The notes under the pieces were generated by a model. That model searched no databases. It saw only the letters and a program-made list of their open reading frames with translations, and was not told the origin of the DNA. DNA of 64,000 bases from Dokdonella fugitiva (GTDB lineage Bacteria > Pseudomonadota > Gammaproteobacteria > Xanthomonadales > Rhodanobacteraceae), in NCBI RefSeq assembly GCF_014138265.1, contig NZ_JACGXL010000002.1, positions 496,001 through 560,000 of the forward strand, written 5' to 3'. Below, in pieces: positions 7,631 through 17,097 of this stretch. Each line of letters starts with the position of its first letter. Position 1 is the stretch's first letter. A program made the position numbers and the translations under genes.

Positions 7631-9492
7631 CCACTGGTCGAATAGCTGCCGGTCAGGCTCGTGCCCGAATACGCGGCGTACGCGTGCACGAGCACGTGGT
7701 ACGTGCCTGCTTGCGCCGTCGCGATGCTGCAGGTTTCGGCGGTCGTGCTTCCTTCCGACTTGCAATCGTACGTCGTCGTCGTCGGGTCCGCGCCGAACTT
7801 GACGTAGAGGTCGGCATCGCCGCTGCCGCCCGCGGTCACGAACTTTAGGTGGGTCGCGCCGGCCGGTACGTCGAGCGTGAAACGCTTGTCGGCACCCGCT
7901 GCAGCGGACAGGCCGGTGACGGGCACGCCGTTCTGCAGCACGTTGCCGCCGCCGGTGGAGACGGTGACCGAGCTCGTCTTGGTGTTGGTGGCGCCGCCGT
8001 TGTCGGTGACGGTGAGCGAGACGCTGTAGGCGCCGGCGCTGGCGTAGGCGTGGCTCGGGTTGGTCGCGGTCGAGGTGCCGCCGTCGCCGAAGGTCCACGC
8101 GCGCGAGGCGATCGTGCCGTCGCTGTCGGTGGAGCTGTCGGTGAAACTGGCGGCGAGGCCGCTCGTCGTCACGCCGTAGTTCGCGACCGGCGGCACGTTC
8201 GCGGGTGGCGTCGTGGCGTGCGTCTTGCCGAGTTCTCCGACGAAGGCGAGGCCCAGTTGCGCGAACTTGACGCTGTTCTGCGCCGAGTTCGCCATGTTCG
8301 CGAGCGTGTCGTTGGCTGAATGGATGTACGGGAAGTAGCCGCTGGCGTCGCCGGCCTCGAACATCATCGCGGCCGGATAGCCCGCGCTCGTCCACGAGGC
8401 ATGGTCGGAACAACCGTAGCCGCAGGTATAGGTGCCGCGGTTGAACCCGCGCGGAGCGAGGTAGGCGTCGAACAGGTCGGTGAGGAACGTCTGCATCGCC
8501 ACGTTCGAATAGTCCGTGATCAGCTGCATGTCCTCGACGTTGCCGGACTTGTAGTTGGTCATGTCGAACTGCATGACGCCGACGACGTTCGTGCCCGCGT
8601 TCCTGAACGATTGCGCGATCGCGTTCGAACCGCGCAAGCCGACTTCCTCGGCCGCATAACCCATGAACTTGACCGTGCGCTGTGGGCGCCAGCCGTTCGC
8701 GAGCGCGACGCGGATGACTTCGGTCAGCGTGGCGATGCCCGAACCGTCGTCGTCCGCGCCCGGCGCGGTCTGCTCGGTGCTGCCGCCGGCCGAGCCGTTG
8801 ATCGAATCGAGGTGCGCGCCGAGCACGACGACTTCGCTCGGCAGGTCGGCGCCCTGCACGGTGAGGATCACCGACGGTTGCGTCGAGCAGTTCGTGCAGC
8901 CGGTGTAGAGCTCGGCGACGACGTCGCTGCGGCTCCCGGCGAGGCCGGCCCAGGTCGAGCGGATCGACTCCGCCGCGCTCTTGCCGTAGGTCGAGGTGTA
9001 GTAGCGGTTCTTGTAGCCCGACAGCGACGAGATCGTGCCGCGGATGTTCGCTTCGCCGACGAGCGGCAGCCAGGCGTCGACGGTGGCGTGGTTGTCGATC
9101 GTGTAGGCGACCAGCGCCGAGCGCCCGGCGACGACCGCGGAGCGGTCGCCCGCGACGAACGCGTCCGCCTCCACGCGCGTGCGGAACGCGAAGAAGCCGC
9201 CGCAACGCAGTTCGCGTTCATGGATGCGTTCGGCGATCGCGCCGAGCTGGAGCGCCTCGACCTCCGACACCATCAACGCGCCACCGGTGGCGTCAAGGCG
9301 CGGCGAAGCGGCGAGCGTGAGCGGGCGGATGAGGTCGTAGGTATCGCGCGAACTGACGATGAACATGCGCGCGAACGGATCGCTTTCGGCGTCCATACCC
9401 GCCGCGAGTGCGGTCGTGGACGAAGCGGGTGGCGCGAACACGGCCGCGCCGAGCGCGAGCGTGGCGCCGAGGACGTGGGCGGACAGCTTCAT
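7282..9492 (-). CDS. Secreted M28 zinc aminopeptidase with PKD, PPC and P domains
   Basis: A 736-residue preproprotein. Signal peptide about 1-30; propeptide about 31-150; M28 catalytic domain about 150-430 with zinc ligands H227 and D229 (AHLDS), D247 (GADDDGSG), E282/E283 (AAEE), D310 and H391 (IHSAND), like bacterial leucyl aminopeptidases; PKD domain about 440-520; PPC domain about 525-640; C-terminal P/HomoB-type domain about 650-736. It would remove N-terminal residues from peptides outside the cell. AGGAG precedes the start at 9492. The PKD and P-domain coding DNA is nearly identical to that in the neighbouring metalloprotease, whereas the PPC segment is diverged. Confidence 0.92.
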   Translation of the reverse strand: MKLSAHVLGATLALGAAVFAPPASSTTALAAGMDAESDPFARMFIVSSRDTYDLIRPLTLAASPRLDATGGALMVSEVEALQLGAIAERIHERELRCGGFFAFRTRVEADAFVAGDRSAVVAGRSALVAYTIDNHATVDAWLPLVGEANIRGTISSLSGYKNRYYTSTYGKSAAESIRSTWAGLAGSRSDVVAELYTGCTNCSTQPSVILTVQGADLPSEVVVLGAHLDSINGSAGGSTEQTAPGADDDGSGIATLTEVIRVALANGWRPQRTVKFMGYAAEEVGLRGSNAIAQSFRNAGTNVVGVMQFDMTNYKSGNVEDMQLITDYSNVAMQTFLTDLFDAYLAPRGFNRGTYTCGYGCSDHASWTSAGYPAAMMFEAGDASGYFPYIHSANDTLANMANSAQNSVKFAQLGLAFVGELGKTHATTPPANVPPVANYGVTTSGLAASFTDSSTDSDGTIASRAWTFGDGGTSTATNPSHAYASAGAYSVSLTVTDNGGATNTKTSSVTVSTGGGNVLQNGVPVTGLSAAAGADKRFTLDVPAGATHLKFVTAGGSGDADLYVKFGADPTTTTYDCKSEGSTTAETCSIATAQAGTYHVLVHAYAAYSGTSLTGSYSTSGGGTQTYSNATDYPIADNATVESPITVSGRSGNAPSNASVTVAIVHTYIGDLKVDLVAPDGTLYNIHNHTGGGTDNINKTVTLNLSSEALNGTWKLRVNDNAAQDTGYIDSWSVTF
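7908..8184. repeat. Near-identical repeat, PKD block (copy 1)
   Basis: Matches 10348-10625 almost base for base; encodes the PKD domain and linker. The intervening PPC segments (7631-7907 and 10069-10347) are clearly diverged. Confidence 0.85.
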
Positions 9493-9592
9493 GGAAGGCT
9501 CCTGCAAGGCCGCACGGTGCCGCACACCGTTGCGCGCGGCGGGCTTCGGACGGCGAGGCGTCGCCGGCGGGATTCGGCGATCGCGAAAGAAA

Positions 9593-9620
9593 GGCAGCCC
9601 CGGCGGGGGCCGGGGCTGCC
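9593..9620 (-). terminator. Rho-independent terminator of metalloprotease gene
   Basis: GC-rich stem GGCAGCCCCGGC/GCCGGGGCTGCC with a GGG(G) loop; on the minus strand it runs into TTTCTTTC (9592-9585). It lies 100 bases after the metalloprotease stop at 9720. Confidence 0.8.
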
Positions 9621-9719
9621 GCCATTGCGCAGCGGGTCGCGACGCGCGTCGCTACCGCCGCATCCGTCCCTGGATCGGGCCGGACGGATGTCTCTCCCCC
9701 ATCCGGCCGGCCCGCAGCA

Positions 9720-10068
9720 TCAGAACGTCACGCTCCAGCTGTCGATGTAGCCGGTGTCCTGCGCGGCGTTGTCGTTCACGCGCAGCTTCCACGTGCCATT
9801 GAGCGCCTCGCTCGACAGGTTGAGCGTCACCGTCTTGTTGATGTTGTCGGTGCCGCCGCCGGTGCGGTTGTGGATGTTGTAGAGCGTGCCGTCGGGCGCG
9901 ACGAGATCGACCTTGAGGTCGCCGATGTAGGTGTGCACGATCGCGACGGTCACCGAGGCGTTGCTGGGTGCATTGCCGCTGCGGCCGGACACGGTGATCG
10001 GGCTGTCGACGGTCGCGTTGTCGGCGATCGGATAGTCGGTCGCGTTGCTGTAGGTCTGCGTGCCGCCG
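9720..10068. repeat. Near-identical repeat, P-domain block (copy 2)
   Basis: Second copy of the block at 7282-7630; encodes the last ~115 residues of the HEWGH metalloprotease. Confidence 0.85.
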
Positions 10069-12776
10069 CCGCCGGTCGAGTAGCTGCCGGTGAGGCTGAG
10101 GCCGGTGAAGCTCGCGTACGCGCGCACCATCACGTAGTACGTGCCGACCTGCGGCGAGGCGAACGTGCAGGTCTCGCTCGACGAACTCGTGTACGGACGG
10201 CAGTCGTAGCTCGACGTGGTCGGCGCGCTGCCGAACTTCACGTAGAGGTCGGCGTCGCCGTTGCTGCCCGAGGTCGCGAACACGAGGTTGGTCGCGCCGG
10301 CCGGCACGTCCATCGTGTAGACGGCGGTGTTGGTGCCGGTGGTCGCCGACAGGCCGGTGACGGGCACGCCGTTCTGCAGCACGTTGCCGCCGCCGGTGGA
10401 GACGGTGACCGAGCTCGTCTTGGTGTTGGTGGCGCCGCCGTTGTCGGTGACGGTGAGCGAGACGCTGTAGGTGCCGGCGCTGGCGTAGGTGTGGCTCGGG
10501 TTGGTCGCGGTCGAGGTGCCGCCGTCGCCGAAGGTCCACGCGCGCGAGGCGATCGTGCCGTCGCTGTCGGTGGAGCTGTCGGTGAAGTTGGCGGTAAGGC
10601 CGCTCGTCGTCACGCCGAAGTTCGCCACCGGCGGCACGTTGCCGCCGCCACCGCCCGAACACGCCGGGCGCGTGCCGCAGGCGATGCCGTGCGCGTTGAA
10701 CGCATCCCAGATGCGGCAGCCGTTCGGCGTACCGTTGGCGAGGTTGCCGTCGTCGTCGTCCGCCGCGAGATAGACGGTGTACCAGTTGTTCGAGCCGCAG
10801 CCGTTCACCGTGGCGCTCGCGTTGCACTTGCCGCCCGAAGTGACCTGGTATGCGCTCTTGCTCGGCGTGAGGCTGCCGTACCAGATGCGGTCCATCTCGG
10901 CCCAGCCCTGCGTGCTGCCGTACTGCGTGACGAGCGCCTGCGCGAGATCCCAGTTCGCCGAACTCGCGATGTAGCTCTCGCAATGACCCTCGTAGCCCAT
11001 CGGGCCCTGGTACGGCGTGATGCCGTTGGCGAGATAGGGGCAGGCGTAGCGGTCGCAGTTGATGCTCGAGTTGTTGGTCACGTTCGCCGGCTTGGCGATG
11101 ACCGCCGCGCCGAGCGTGCTGAACGCGTTGACGTCGCGAACGCCGGTGCAGCTCGACGAGCAGTTCGCGCACGGCACGCCGGGCTGGAAGTTGTTGCCGA
11201 TGCAGCCGTCCTTGGTCTCGAGGAACGCGAAGCTGTCGCCGACCGCCTCACCGGTGCCGTACTCGGATGCCGAGCCGCCGCTGTTGGTGTCCATGCCGTG
11301 GCCCCATTCGTGCAGGAACACCGCGGCGATCTCGCCCGTGTTGGAGCAGCCGCTGCCGGACTTGAAGAAGTTCAGCGAGCTGCCGTCCCAGTACGCGTTG
11401 CAGACGTCGTTGACGTTCATGTTCGCGGTCACCTTCGAGGCGATCCACGCGTTGCCAGGCAGGAAACCCGATGCCTTGCGATTGATCTTGGTCAGGTAGT
11501 AGAAGCCGTTGCGCGACGCGCGCGTGTTGCCGTTGCCGCCGGCGCCGCCGGCCGCACCGCAGTCGGTGCTCGTGTCGGTGCCGAGGTGCAGGTTGCCGTC
11601 GCTCGAGTTCGACAGCGAGATCGAGCCGCAGGTGTCGACCATCTTGAAATACTTGCCGTCGAGCGCGGTCGTCGCGGTGCCGCCGGAGTAGTCGTAGATG
11701 CCGAGCGCATCGGTGACCTTCGCGCTGCCGTTGGTGACTGCAGCGAACGGCATCGCGACGATCGTCTCGGCGCCGGTGTTCACGCCGGTCGCGTAGATGC
11801 CACCGTCGATGGTCGCGCTGACGTAGTCGTTGAGGTCGCGCACTTCGATCACGCGATTGGTCTTCGCGTCGACCATGGCCTCGTAGGTGCTGCGGTCGCC
11901 GCCGATGCGGAACACGTAGCGCCAGGCGAGGCGATGCGCGTAGCCGGCGCCGTCGGCGCCGCTGAAGCCTTCACCGGCGCCCTTGCCGTCGGCCGCGTAC
12001 GGCAGCAGCAGCAGTTCACCCGGCTCGAGCATCTCCTTGACCCGTGCACCGCTGCCGAAGTCGAGTTCGCCGAACGCGAGCTCGAACGCCTTCTCGCGCG
12101 ACGACACCGGCTGCGTGTCGATCGCGACCGGCGCGACCAGGTGGCTGCCGAACTGCACGATGTTGCCGTGCGAGATGCGGAAGAACAGGTTCGCTCCGCG
12201 CACGCGCACGCCGCCCTTCGACTGCGCGAGCTCGACGAACCAGTGCGAATCGCCCTTGCCGTAGACCGTGCTCGACGTTTCGTCGAGCTGGAACTCGAGG
12301 CCGTCGGTCTTGAGCAGCGCGTGGTTCGCGGCGATGAAATCGAGCAGGCGCGTCTCGACGACGGCCATGTCGACGTGGTCGCTCGCGCGCAGGCCGAGCG
12401 AAGCCAATGTGAGCGCGTTGCCGCGGCCGGGCACGAGCGGCACGCCCGCGCCCTGGACGAGGTCCGGGCGGTCAGCGCGGCGGTCCCAGCGCATCTCCCA
12501 GGCCCCGGGGTTGCGCCGCGCGAAGTCGGCTGCCTCGACATGGCGACCGGTTTTCGCGTCCAGTGTCGCGGTCGCCTCGAGTTCGGGCTGGACCTGCAGT
12601 TCGGGCGCGACGAACGCGTGGCGCAGCCGTGGTGCCTCGCGCGCGGACTCGACCGGCTGGATCGCCTGCGCGAACGTCCCCACGGCGAGCAGGCCGAACA
12701 GCAGGGGCTGGAGCAACATCGGGGCCGACCGCCAGAGTGGCGTCGAGCGGCCCCGGGTGGATGCCGAACGATTCAT
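9720..12776 (-). CDS. Secreted HEXXH metalloprotease with PKD, PPC and P domains
   Basis: A 1018-residue secreted zinc protease. Signal peptide about 1-37; FTP-like propeptide region about 100-260; catalytic region with the zinc site HEWGH near residue 487 and a downstream GEAVGD that could supply the third (glutamate) ligand, i.e. a gluzincin-like arrangement; many cysteines (CANCSSSC, CDRYAC) suggest disulfides; PKD about 715-790; PPC about 800-915; P/HomoB domain about 925-1018. GAGGGAGAG precedes the ATG at 12776; upstream in-frame starts lack the signal peptide context. The exact MEROPS family is not certain. Neighbouring M28 peptidase shares its tail, suggesting cooperating extracellular proteolysis. 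Confidence 0.88.
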   Translation of the reverse strand: MNRSASTRGRSTPLWRSAPMLLQPLLFGLLAVGTFAQAIQPVESAREAPRLRHAFVAPELQVQPELEATATLDAKTGRHVEAADFARRNPGAWEMRWDRRADRPDLVQGAGVPLVPGRGNALTLASLGLRASDHVDMAVVETRLLDFIAANHALLKTDGLEFQLDETSSTVYGKGDSHWFVELAQSKGGVRVRGANLFFRISHGNIVQFGSHLVAPVAIDTQPVSSREKAFELAFGELDFGSGARVKEMLEPGELLLLPYAADGKGAGEGFSGADGAGYAHRLAWRYVFRIGGDRSTYEAMVDAKTNRVIEVRDLNDYVSATIDGGIYATGVNTGAETIVAMPFAAVTNGSAKVTDALGIYDYSGGTATTALDGKYFKMVDTCGSISLSNSSDGNLHLGTDTSTDCGAAGGAGGNGNTRASRNGFYYLTKINRKASGFLPGNAWIASKVTANMNVNDVCNAYWDGSSLNFFKSGSGCSNTGEIAAVFLHEWGHGMDTNSGGSASEYGTGEAVGDSFAFLETKDGCIGNNFQPGVPCANCSSSCTGVRDVNAFSTLGAAVIAKPANVTNNSSINCDRYACPYLANGITPYQGPMGYEGHCESYIASSANWDLAQALVTQYGSTQGWAEMDRIWYGSLTPSKSAYQVTSGGKCNASATVNGCGSNNWYTVYLAADDDDGNLANGTPNGCRIWDAFNAHGIACGTRPACSGGGGGNVPPVANFGVTTSGLTANFTDSSTDSDGTIASRAWTFGDGGTSTATNPSHTYASAGTYSVSLTVTDNGGATNTKTSSVTVSTGGGNVLQNGVPVTGLSATTGTNTAVYTMDVPAGATNLVFATSGSNGDADLYVKFGSAPTTSSYDCRPYTSSSSETCTFASPQVGTYYVMVRAYASFTGLSLTGSYSTGGGGTQTYSNATDYPIADNATVDSPITVSGRSGNAPSNASVTVAIVHTYIGDLKVDLVAPDGTLYNIHNRTGGGTDNINKTVTLNLSSEALNGTWKLRVNDNAAQDTGYIDSWSVTF
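10348..10625. repeat. Near-identical repeat, PKD block (copy 2)
   Basis: Second copy of the block at 7908-8184, inside the HEWGH metalloprotease gene. Confidence 0.85.
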
Positions 12777-13250
12777 TGGGCTCTCTCCCTCAAGAAATAC
12801 GTCGTACCAGGGGTGCCGCCGGTGGCGAGGCAGAACGCGCAGCCGCGCGGTGCGCTGGGCGCACCGCGCCGCGAGCCGTGCATGGATCCCTCGGACAGGC
12901 TGGCGTCGACCGGTTTCGCATATCGGCGCACGCTCCGCCCTTGCGGAATTCTCTGAAATATCTCTCCATGAACGACGGTGGGCGTCGCGTGCTGCAGCCA
13001 TGCTGCAATTCGCGCGAAACTCGGCGAACACGTGAATCTGAATGGACGTCCATCCGCTATCGCATGGCGGAGGCGTCGGCGAGCGTGCGATGCACCGCAG
13101 CTTCGTGCATGTCCCCTTGAGCGCGACGCTCGACTGCGCTATATCCGAACGTTCACAGGCTTCCTTGCGCAACATTGAGGGTGCTCCGACCACGCGACCA
13201 GGGGTGGTTCGTGCCGGAGTGGCGATGGGGATCGCTCCTGGGGAGGAGCC
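12777..13250. other. Divergent intergenic region, 474 bases
   Basis: Separates the metalloprotease and the CadC-like regulator. I see no gene here. It holds a good plus-strand promoter (13117-13145) and an AT-richer patch at about 12945-12975 that could host the minus-strand promoter. A transcription factor encoded next to a divergent target commonly controls it, so this is a candidate operator region. Confidence 0.6.
13117..13145 (+). promoter_or_regulatory. Sigma-70-type promoter of the CadC-like gene
   Basis: TTGAGC (13117-13122) and TATATC (13140-13145) with a 17-base spacer; predicted transcription start near 13152, leaving a leader of about 100 bases before the ATG at 13251. Confidence 0.6.
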
Positions 13251-16034
13251 ATGACCGAACGCATCGGGCTTTCATGGCCCGCCGAGGCGCAGAAGATCGT
13301 GCTCGGCGGCATCGAGGTCGACCTGCGCTATCGCGTGGTGCGGCGCATGGGCGTGGCGCACGAACTCAACCCGCGCACGTTCGACCTGCTCAGCCTGTTC
13401 CTGCACGAACCGCGCGTGCTGCACACGCGCGAGGCGATCTTCGCGAAGATCTGGCCCGGCGTGATCGTCGAGGATGCGAGCCTCACCACCTGCGTGTGGA
13501 TGCTGCGCCGCGCATTCGGCAACGACGCGAAACAGTGGATCCGCACCGTCTCCAAGCAAGGCTACGTGTTCGACCCGCCGTGCGAGATCCGCCTCGTCGA
13601 GGGCGACGCCGCCATCGCGCCGGCCGAGATCGTCGATCCGTTCGCCCTGCTCGACGCCGCCGACGGCACCGACGAACCCGCGTTCCCCGCGCGGCCGCGC
13701 GTGCGGCGGTGGGCGAAGGTGGCGGCGCTCGCGGCGCTCGTCGCGTGCGCGACGAGCGTGACCGTGCTGCGTGGCGGTGCGTCGCGCGCGCCGACGCGCG
13801 TCGCGCTCGTGCTCGCCGACGGCGCGGGCGGCGAACCGGTGCAGTGGCCGGCCGCGCTGCTGCGGGCATGGCTCGACTGGCAGGTGCGCAGCCTGCCCGA
13901 TCTCCTCGCCGCGGACGCGAGCGATGCGTGCGACGCCTGCGACGACGTCGCCGTGCTGCTCGAGGTCGAAGCGCCCGCGCGCCGTGACGGCGAATGGCGC
14001 GTCACGGCACGGTTCCGCGGCGACGCGCGCCGCGGCGACATCGAGCAGCGTTGCAGCGAGGGCCAGCTCGTCAGCGCGATCGATGCCGTCGGCCGCGCCA
14101 CGCTGCACGAACTCGAGCCGTCGATCGATGCAGCGGCGTTCCCGGCGCTGTCGATCGATGCCGCCAGCGCGCGCGAACTCGTCGACGGCCTCGCCCACGA
14201 GCGACGCCATCGCTGGGGCGATGCGGTCCGCGCCTACGCGGGGATCGCCGAGCGCGACGCCGCCTTCGGTTGGGTGCAACTGCGCCTCGCCGCGAGCCTC
14301 GCCGAGATCGGCCAGCGCAGCGGTGCCGAACGCGCGCTCGAACGAGCGCTGCCGTGGCTCGACGCGCTGCCGCCGGCGCTGCAGCAGCCGGCGCGCGCGC
14401 AACAGGCGTTCCTGCACCAGGATTACGCCGCGGCCGCGGCCGCGTTCGCGCGCCTGCAATCTGCGTACGCGCGCAACGTGCCGTTGCGGCTCGACGAAGC
14501 GGACAGCCTGCGCCGCGCCGGCCGCATCCAGGAGGCGGCCACGCGCGTCGAAGGCGAGCTGCCGGCCGGCGCGTCGGGCGTGCGCTGGCTGATCCGGCAG
14601 GCGGAAATCGCGTCGTCGAATCGCGATCCCCAGCACGCCGCCACCGCTGCCGAGGACGCGATCGCGCTGGCCGAACACCGTGACTGGCCGCACGACCGCG
14701 CGCAAGCCACGCTGCTGCTCGCCGATGCGCGGCTCGCGCAGGGCGACGCACCCGACCCGGCGCTGTACGAAAGCGCCGCGAGCGACTACGAACGCAGCGG
14801 CGATCGCCTCGGTGCGCTGAGCGCGCGCCTGCAGGCGGACCTGCAGGCGACCGCGACGGCGGCGCGCGAGCCCGCGCACCTGGACGAACTGTTGTCGGAG
14901 GCGCGGCTCGCCGGCAACACCGACGTCGAGATCGACGCGCTGCGCCGCACCGCGCTGTTCCACGATCGTGCCGGCGACATCGCGCGCGCCCGCGAGAGGT
15001 TCGCGCAGGCGGCCGCGGTCGCCGACACGGCCGGCAACGCCTACGAACGGCGCAAGCTCGACCTCAACCTGCTGCAGGAGGACGCGCTGCGGCTCGACTT
15101 CGCGATGCTCGACCACCGCCTCGCCGCGTTGCGCGCCGAGGCGCCGCAGGGCGGCATCGCGTTCGGCGTCGGCCTGCAGGCCGCGCGGCTCGCCTACCTG
15201 CGCGGCGATTTCGACGGCGCGCTCGCGCGGCTCAGCGAAGCGGAAGCGGCGGTGCGCGACGGCGACCGCGGCCGCGCGCCGCACGTGTCGACGATCGGCT
15301 GCATGCGCGTCGCCGTGCACATGATGCAGGGACGCACCGCGGCCGCGCGCGACGACGTGCGCGATTGCCGCTCGTCCGGCGTACCCGTGCTCGATCATTT
15401 CGCCGACATCGCCGAGGCCGAACTGGCCATCCATACCGGCGACCTCGCGCAAGCGCGCCGGCTGCTCGCGCCGATGCGCGAGACCTTGCGCGCGCAGGCG
15501 AACGAAGTCGATCGCTGGAACCTCACGATCGAGATCGCGCCGCTGCTCGCACGAGCGGGCGAGCTCGACGTCGCACGCGCGGTGCTCGACGAGGTGCTGC
15601 CCGAGATCGAGGGTTCCGGCTATCGACTGATCGAGGCCGACGCGCGCGCGACGCGCGCGGAGATCGCGCTCGCCGACGGCCGCCTCGACGACGCCGCGCG
15701 CGAAGCCGCGCTCGGCGGCGCGCTCGTGCCTGCCGACGACTGGTACGAGATGCGCCGGCTGCGCACCGTGCGCGCGCTTCTCGCGCAGGCGCGTGGCGAG
15801 CCGGAAGCCGCGGCGCAGATGCTGCGCGCGCTGCACGCCGACGCGCGCCGGCACGAGGACGTGCTCGCCGAGCTGCTCGCGCACAGCCTGATGAGCACGC
15901 GCGCATCGTTCGACGACTGCCCCGAGGCGCGGCGCGCGCACCTCGTCGCGCAGAGCGGCCTGCGCGGCGCGTCGGATCTGTGGATGAACCCAGCCGCGCA
16001 CGGCCACGGCGCGCTCGCGAAGGCGGCGCAGTGA
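13251..16034 (+). CDS. CadC-like winged-helix membrane regulator with TPR-like repeats
   Basis: Encodes 927 residues. An OmpR/PhoB-type winged helix occupies about residues 17-109 (ending in the typical [10 protein letters not shown] wing), an acidic linker follows, one membrane helix lies at about 154-173, and the rest (about 250-900) is alpha-helical with TPR-like repeats that would be periplasmic. This is the CadC/ToxR layout: DNA binding inside, sensing outside, no phosphoacceptor domain. A GGAGGAG ribosome binding site precedes the ATG. It is divergent from the secreted HEWGH protease gene, a plausible target. The ligand or protein sensed is unknown. Confidence 0.85.
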   Translation: MTERIGLSWPAEAQKIVLGGIEVDLRYRVVRRMGVAHELNPRTFDLLSLFLHEPRVLHTREAIFAKIWPGVIVEDASLTTCVWMLRRAFGNDAKQWIRTVSKQGYVFDPPCEIRLVEGDAAIAPAEIVDPFALLDAADGTDEPAFPARPRVRRWAKVAALAALVACATSVTVLRGGASRAPTRVALVLADGAGGEPVQWPAALLRAWLDWQVRSLPDLLAADASDACDACDDVAVLLEVEAPARRDGEWRVTARFRGDARRGDIEQRCSEGQLVSAIDAVGRATLHELEPSIDAAAFPALSIDAASARELVDGLAHERRHRWGDAVRAYAGIAERDAAFGWVQLRLAASLAEIGQRSGAERALERALPWLDALPPALQQPARAQQAFLHQDYAAAAAAFARLQSAYARNVPLRLDEADSLRRAGRIQEAATRVEGELPAGASGVRWLIRQAEIASSNRDPQHAATAAEDAIALAEHRDWPHDRAQATLLLADARLAQGDAPDPALYESAASDYERSGDRLGALSARLQADLQATATAAREPAHLDELLSEARLAGNTDVEIDALRRTALFHDRAGDIARARERFAQAAAVADTAGNAYERRKLDLNLLQEDALRLDFAMLDHRLAALRAEAPQGGIAFGVGLQAARLAYLRGDFDGALARLSEAEAAVRDGDRGRAPHVSTIGCMRVAVHMMQGRTAAARDDVRDCRSSGVPVLDHFADIAEAELAIHTGDLAQARRLLAPMRETLRAQANEVDRWNLTIEIAPLLARAGELDVARAVLDEVLPEIEGSGYRLIEADARATRAEIALADGRLDDAAREAALGGALVPADDWYEMRRLRTVRALLAQARGEPEAAAQMLRALHADARRHEDVLAELLAHSLMSTRASFDDCPEARRAHLVAQSGLRGASDLWMNPAAHGHGALAKAAQ

Positions 16035-16087
16035 GCGGACGAGCGAAGCGGGGAGCCTGCCGGCGGGGCGTGCCGCCGGCTCGAAGA

Positions 16088-16164
16088 TGGCGCGCCCGAG
16101 AGGATTCGAACCTCCGACCACCGCCTTCGGAGGGCGGTACTCTATCCAGCTGAGCTACGGGCGC
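16088..16164 (-). tRNA. tRNA-Arg(CCG)
   Basis: A 77-base cloverleaf on the minus strand: acceptor stem GCGCCCG pairs with CGGGCGC, anticodon stem CCGCC/GGCGG encloses loop CTCCGAA giving anticodon CCG (reads CGG, Arg), T-loop GGTTCGAATCC is present, and CCA is encoded at 16090-16088. Confidence 0.96.
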
Positions 16165-16276
16165 ATCGTCGTGGCCGCCGGCGGTCGGACCGCCGGCGGG
16201 GCGGCAGTATAGCCGACGACCGGCGTAATCCGGGTCGGGACGCGACGGGCAGCGGAAGGTCCGGGCGGCCGCCGCC

Positions 16277-16306
16277 TTCCGCGGGCCGGGGCGCGCCCGC
16301 TATAAT
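16277..16306 (+). promoter_or_regulatory. Promoter with consensus -10 for cytochrome gene
   Basis: A perfect TATAAT at 16301-16306 with a weak TTCCGC (16277-16282) 18 bases upstream. Predicted start near 16313, about 60 bases before the GTG at 16372. Confidence 0.6.
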
Positions 16307-16371
16307 CCCAAGACTTTTTGTACGCCGATCGGGCCCTGGCCCGGCGATTCGCGTTTTTTCGAGGTGGTTCC

Positions 16372-16902
16372 GTGACCAATCCCGTTCCCAAGACCGACAT
16401 GGTCTTCCTCAAGCACTTCGCGCAGCTGATCGCGTTCCTCATGCTCGTGGCGGTGCTGCTGATCGCGCTCGGCTCGTACATCTATTCCAAGCATCCGCCG
16501 GAAGAGAACCCGGACAAGGCGAAGGTCGTCACCGACCGCATCGCGCCAGTCGGTGGCGTCTACGCGGGCGATACCGGCCGCGCCGCAATGCAGGCCGCGC
16601 AGGAAGCCGCCGCCAAGGCCGCCGCCGCGCAGGTCGCTTACGGCGGCACCACCGACGGCAAGACGATCTACGGCAACCTCTGCCACAGCTGCCACGACAC
16701 CGGCGCCGGCGGCGCGCCGAAGATCAGCGACAAGGCGGCCTGGGCGCCGCGCGTCGCGCAGGGCGTCGACACGCTCGTCAAGCATGCGATCGAAGGCTTC
16801 ACCGGCAAGGCGGGCGTGATGCCCGCGCGCGGCGGCAACCCCGCGCTCAACGACGCGCAGGTCAAGGCCACCGTCGAATGGATCGCCGGCGAGGTCAAGT
16901 GA
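16372..16902 (+). CDS. Cytochrome c5-type membrane-anchored monoheme protein
   Basis: Encodes 176 residues. An N-terminal membrane anchor spans about residues 15-36, then an Ala-rich linker, then a class I cytochrome c domain with heme motif CHSCH at 104-108 and a C-terminal methionine in GVMPARGG as probable sixth ligand. Likely a periplasmic electron carrier tethered to the inner membrane, feeding terminal oxidases. The GTG start at 16372 has GAGGTGG eight bases upstream; an in-frame ATG at 16318 would add a charged stretch and lies only about five bases past the predicted transcription start. Confidence 0.9.
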   Translation: MTNPVPKTDMVFLKHFAQLIAFLMLVAVLLIALGSYIYSKHPPEENPDKAKVVTDRIAPVGGVYAGDTGRAAMQAAQEAAAKAAAAQVAYGGTTDGKTIYGNLCHSCHDTGAGGAPKISDKAAWAPRVAQGVDTLVKHAIEGFTGKAGVMPARGGNPALNDAQVKATVEWIAGEVK

Positions 16903-16909
16903 CGCGCTT

Positions 16910-16933
16910 GCACGCTGCCCTCAGGCAGCGTGC
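16910..16933 (+). terminator. Hairpin after cytochrome c5-type gene
   Basis: Perfect 10-bp stem GCACGCTGCC/GGCAGCGTGC with loop CTCA, eight bases after the stop codon. No T-tract follows, so it may stabilise the 3' end rather than terminate. Confidence 0.45.
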
Positions 16934-16934
16934 G

Positions 16935-17092
16935 CGTCACTTGGATCGGTCCAGGATGGACCGACGGCGATAGCTCCAGGGACGGCTGCTCGAGAAGCCC
17001 TGGTTGCGCGATGTCATCCGACATCGCGCGCTCGTCACTTGGGTCGATCCAGGTTCGATCCAGGATGGAGTGACGGCGCCAGCTCCAGGGAC
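16935..17092. repeat. Imperfect ~50-base direct repeat in a convergent intergenic region
   Basis: Two copies (16935-16983 and 17033-17092) share CGTCACTTGG, TCCAGGATGGA, GACGGCG and AGCTCCAGGGAC blocks; the second has an extra internal ~10-base duplication of TTCGATCCAGG. Between them is a perfect 10-bp hairpin (17006-17029, GCGCGATGTC/GACATCGCGC). The region lies between convergent genes ending at 16902 and 17098. Confidence 0.6.
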
Positions 17093-17097
17093 TCCGG

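Noticed and set aside
13251-16034. Classical response regulator
   Set aside because: There is a winged helix but no receiver domain with a phosphoacceptor aspartate; a membrane helix and TPR-like region follow.
16910-17029. Phage attachment site near tRNA-Arg
   Set aside because: The repeats here do not copy the tRNA 3' end and no integrase or phage gene lies nearby.
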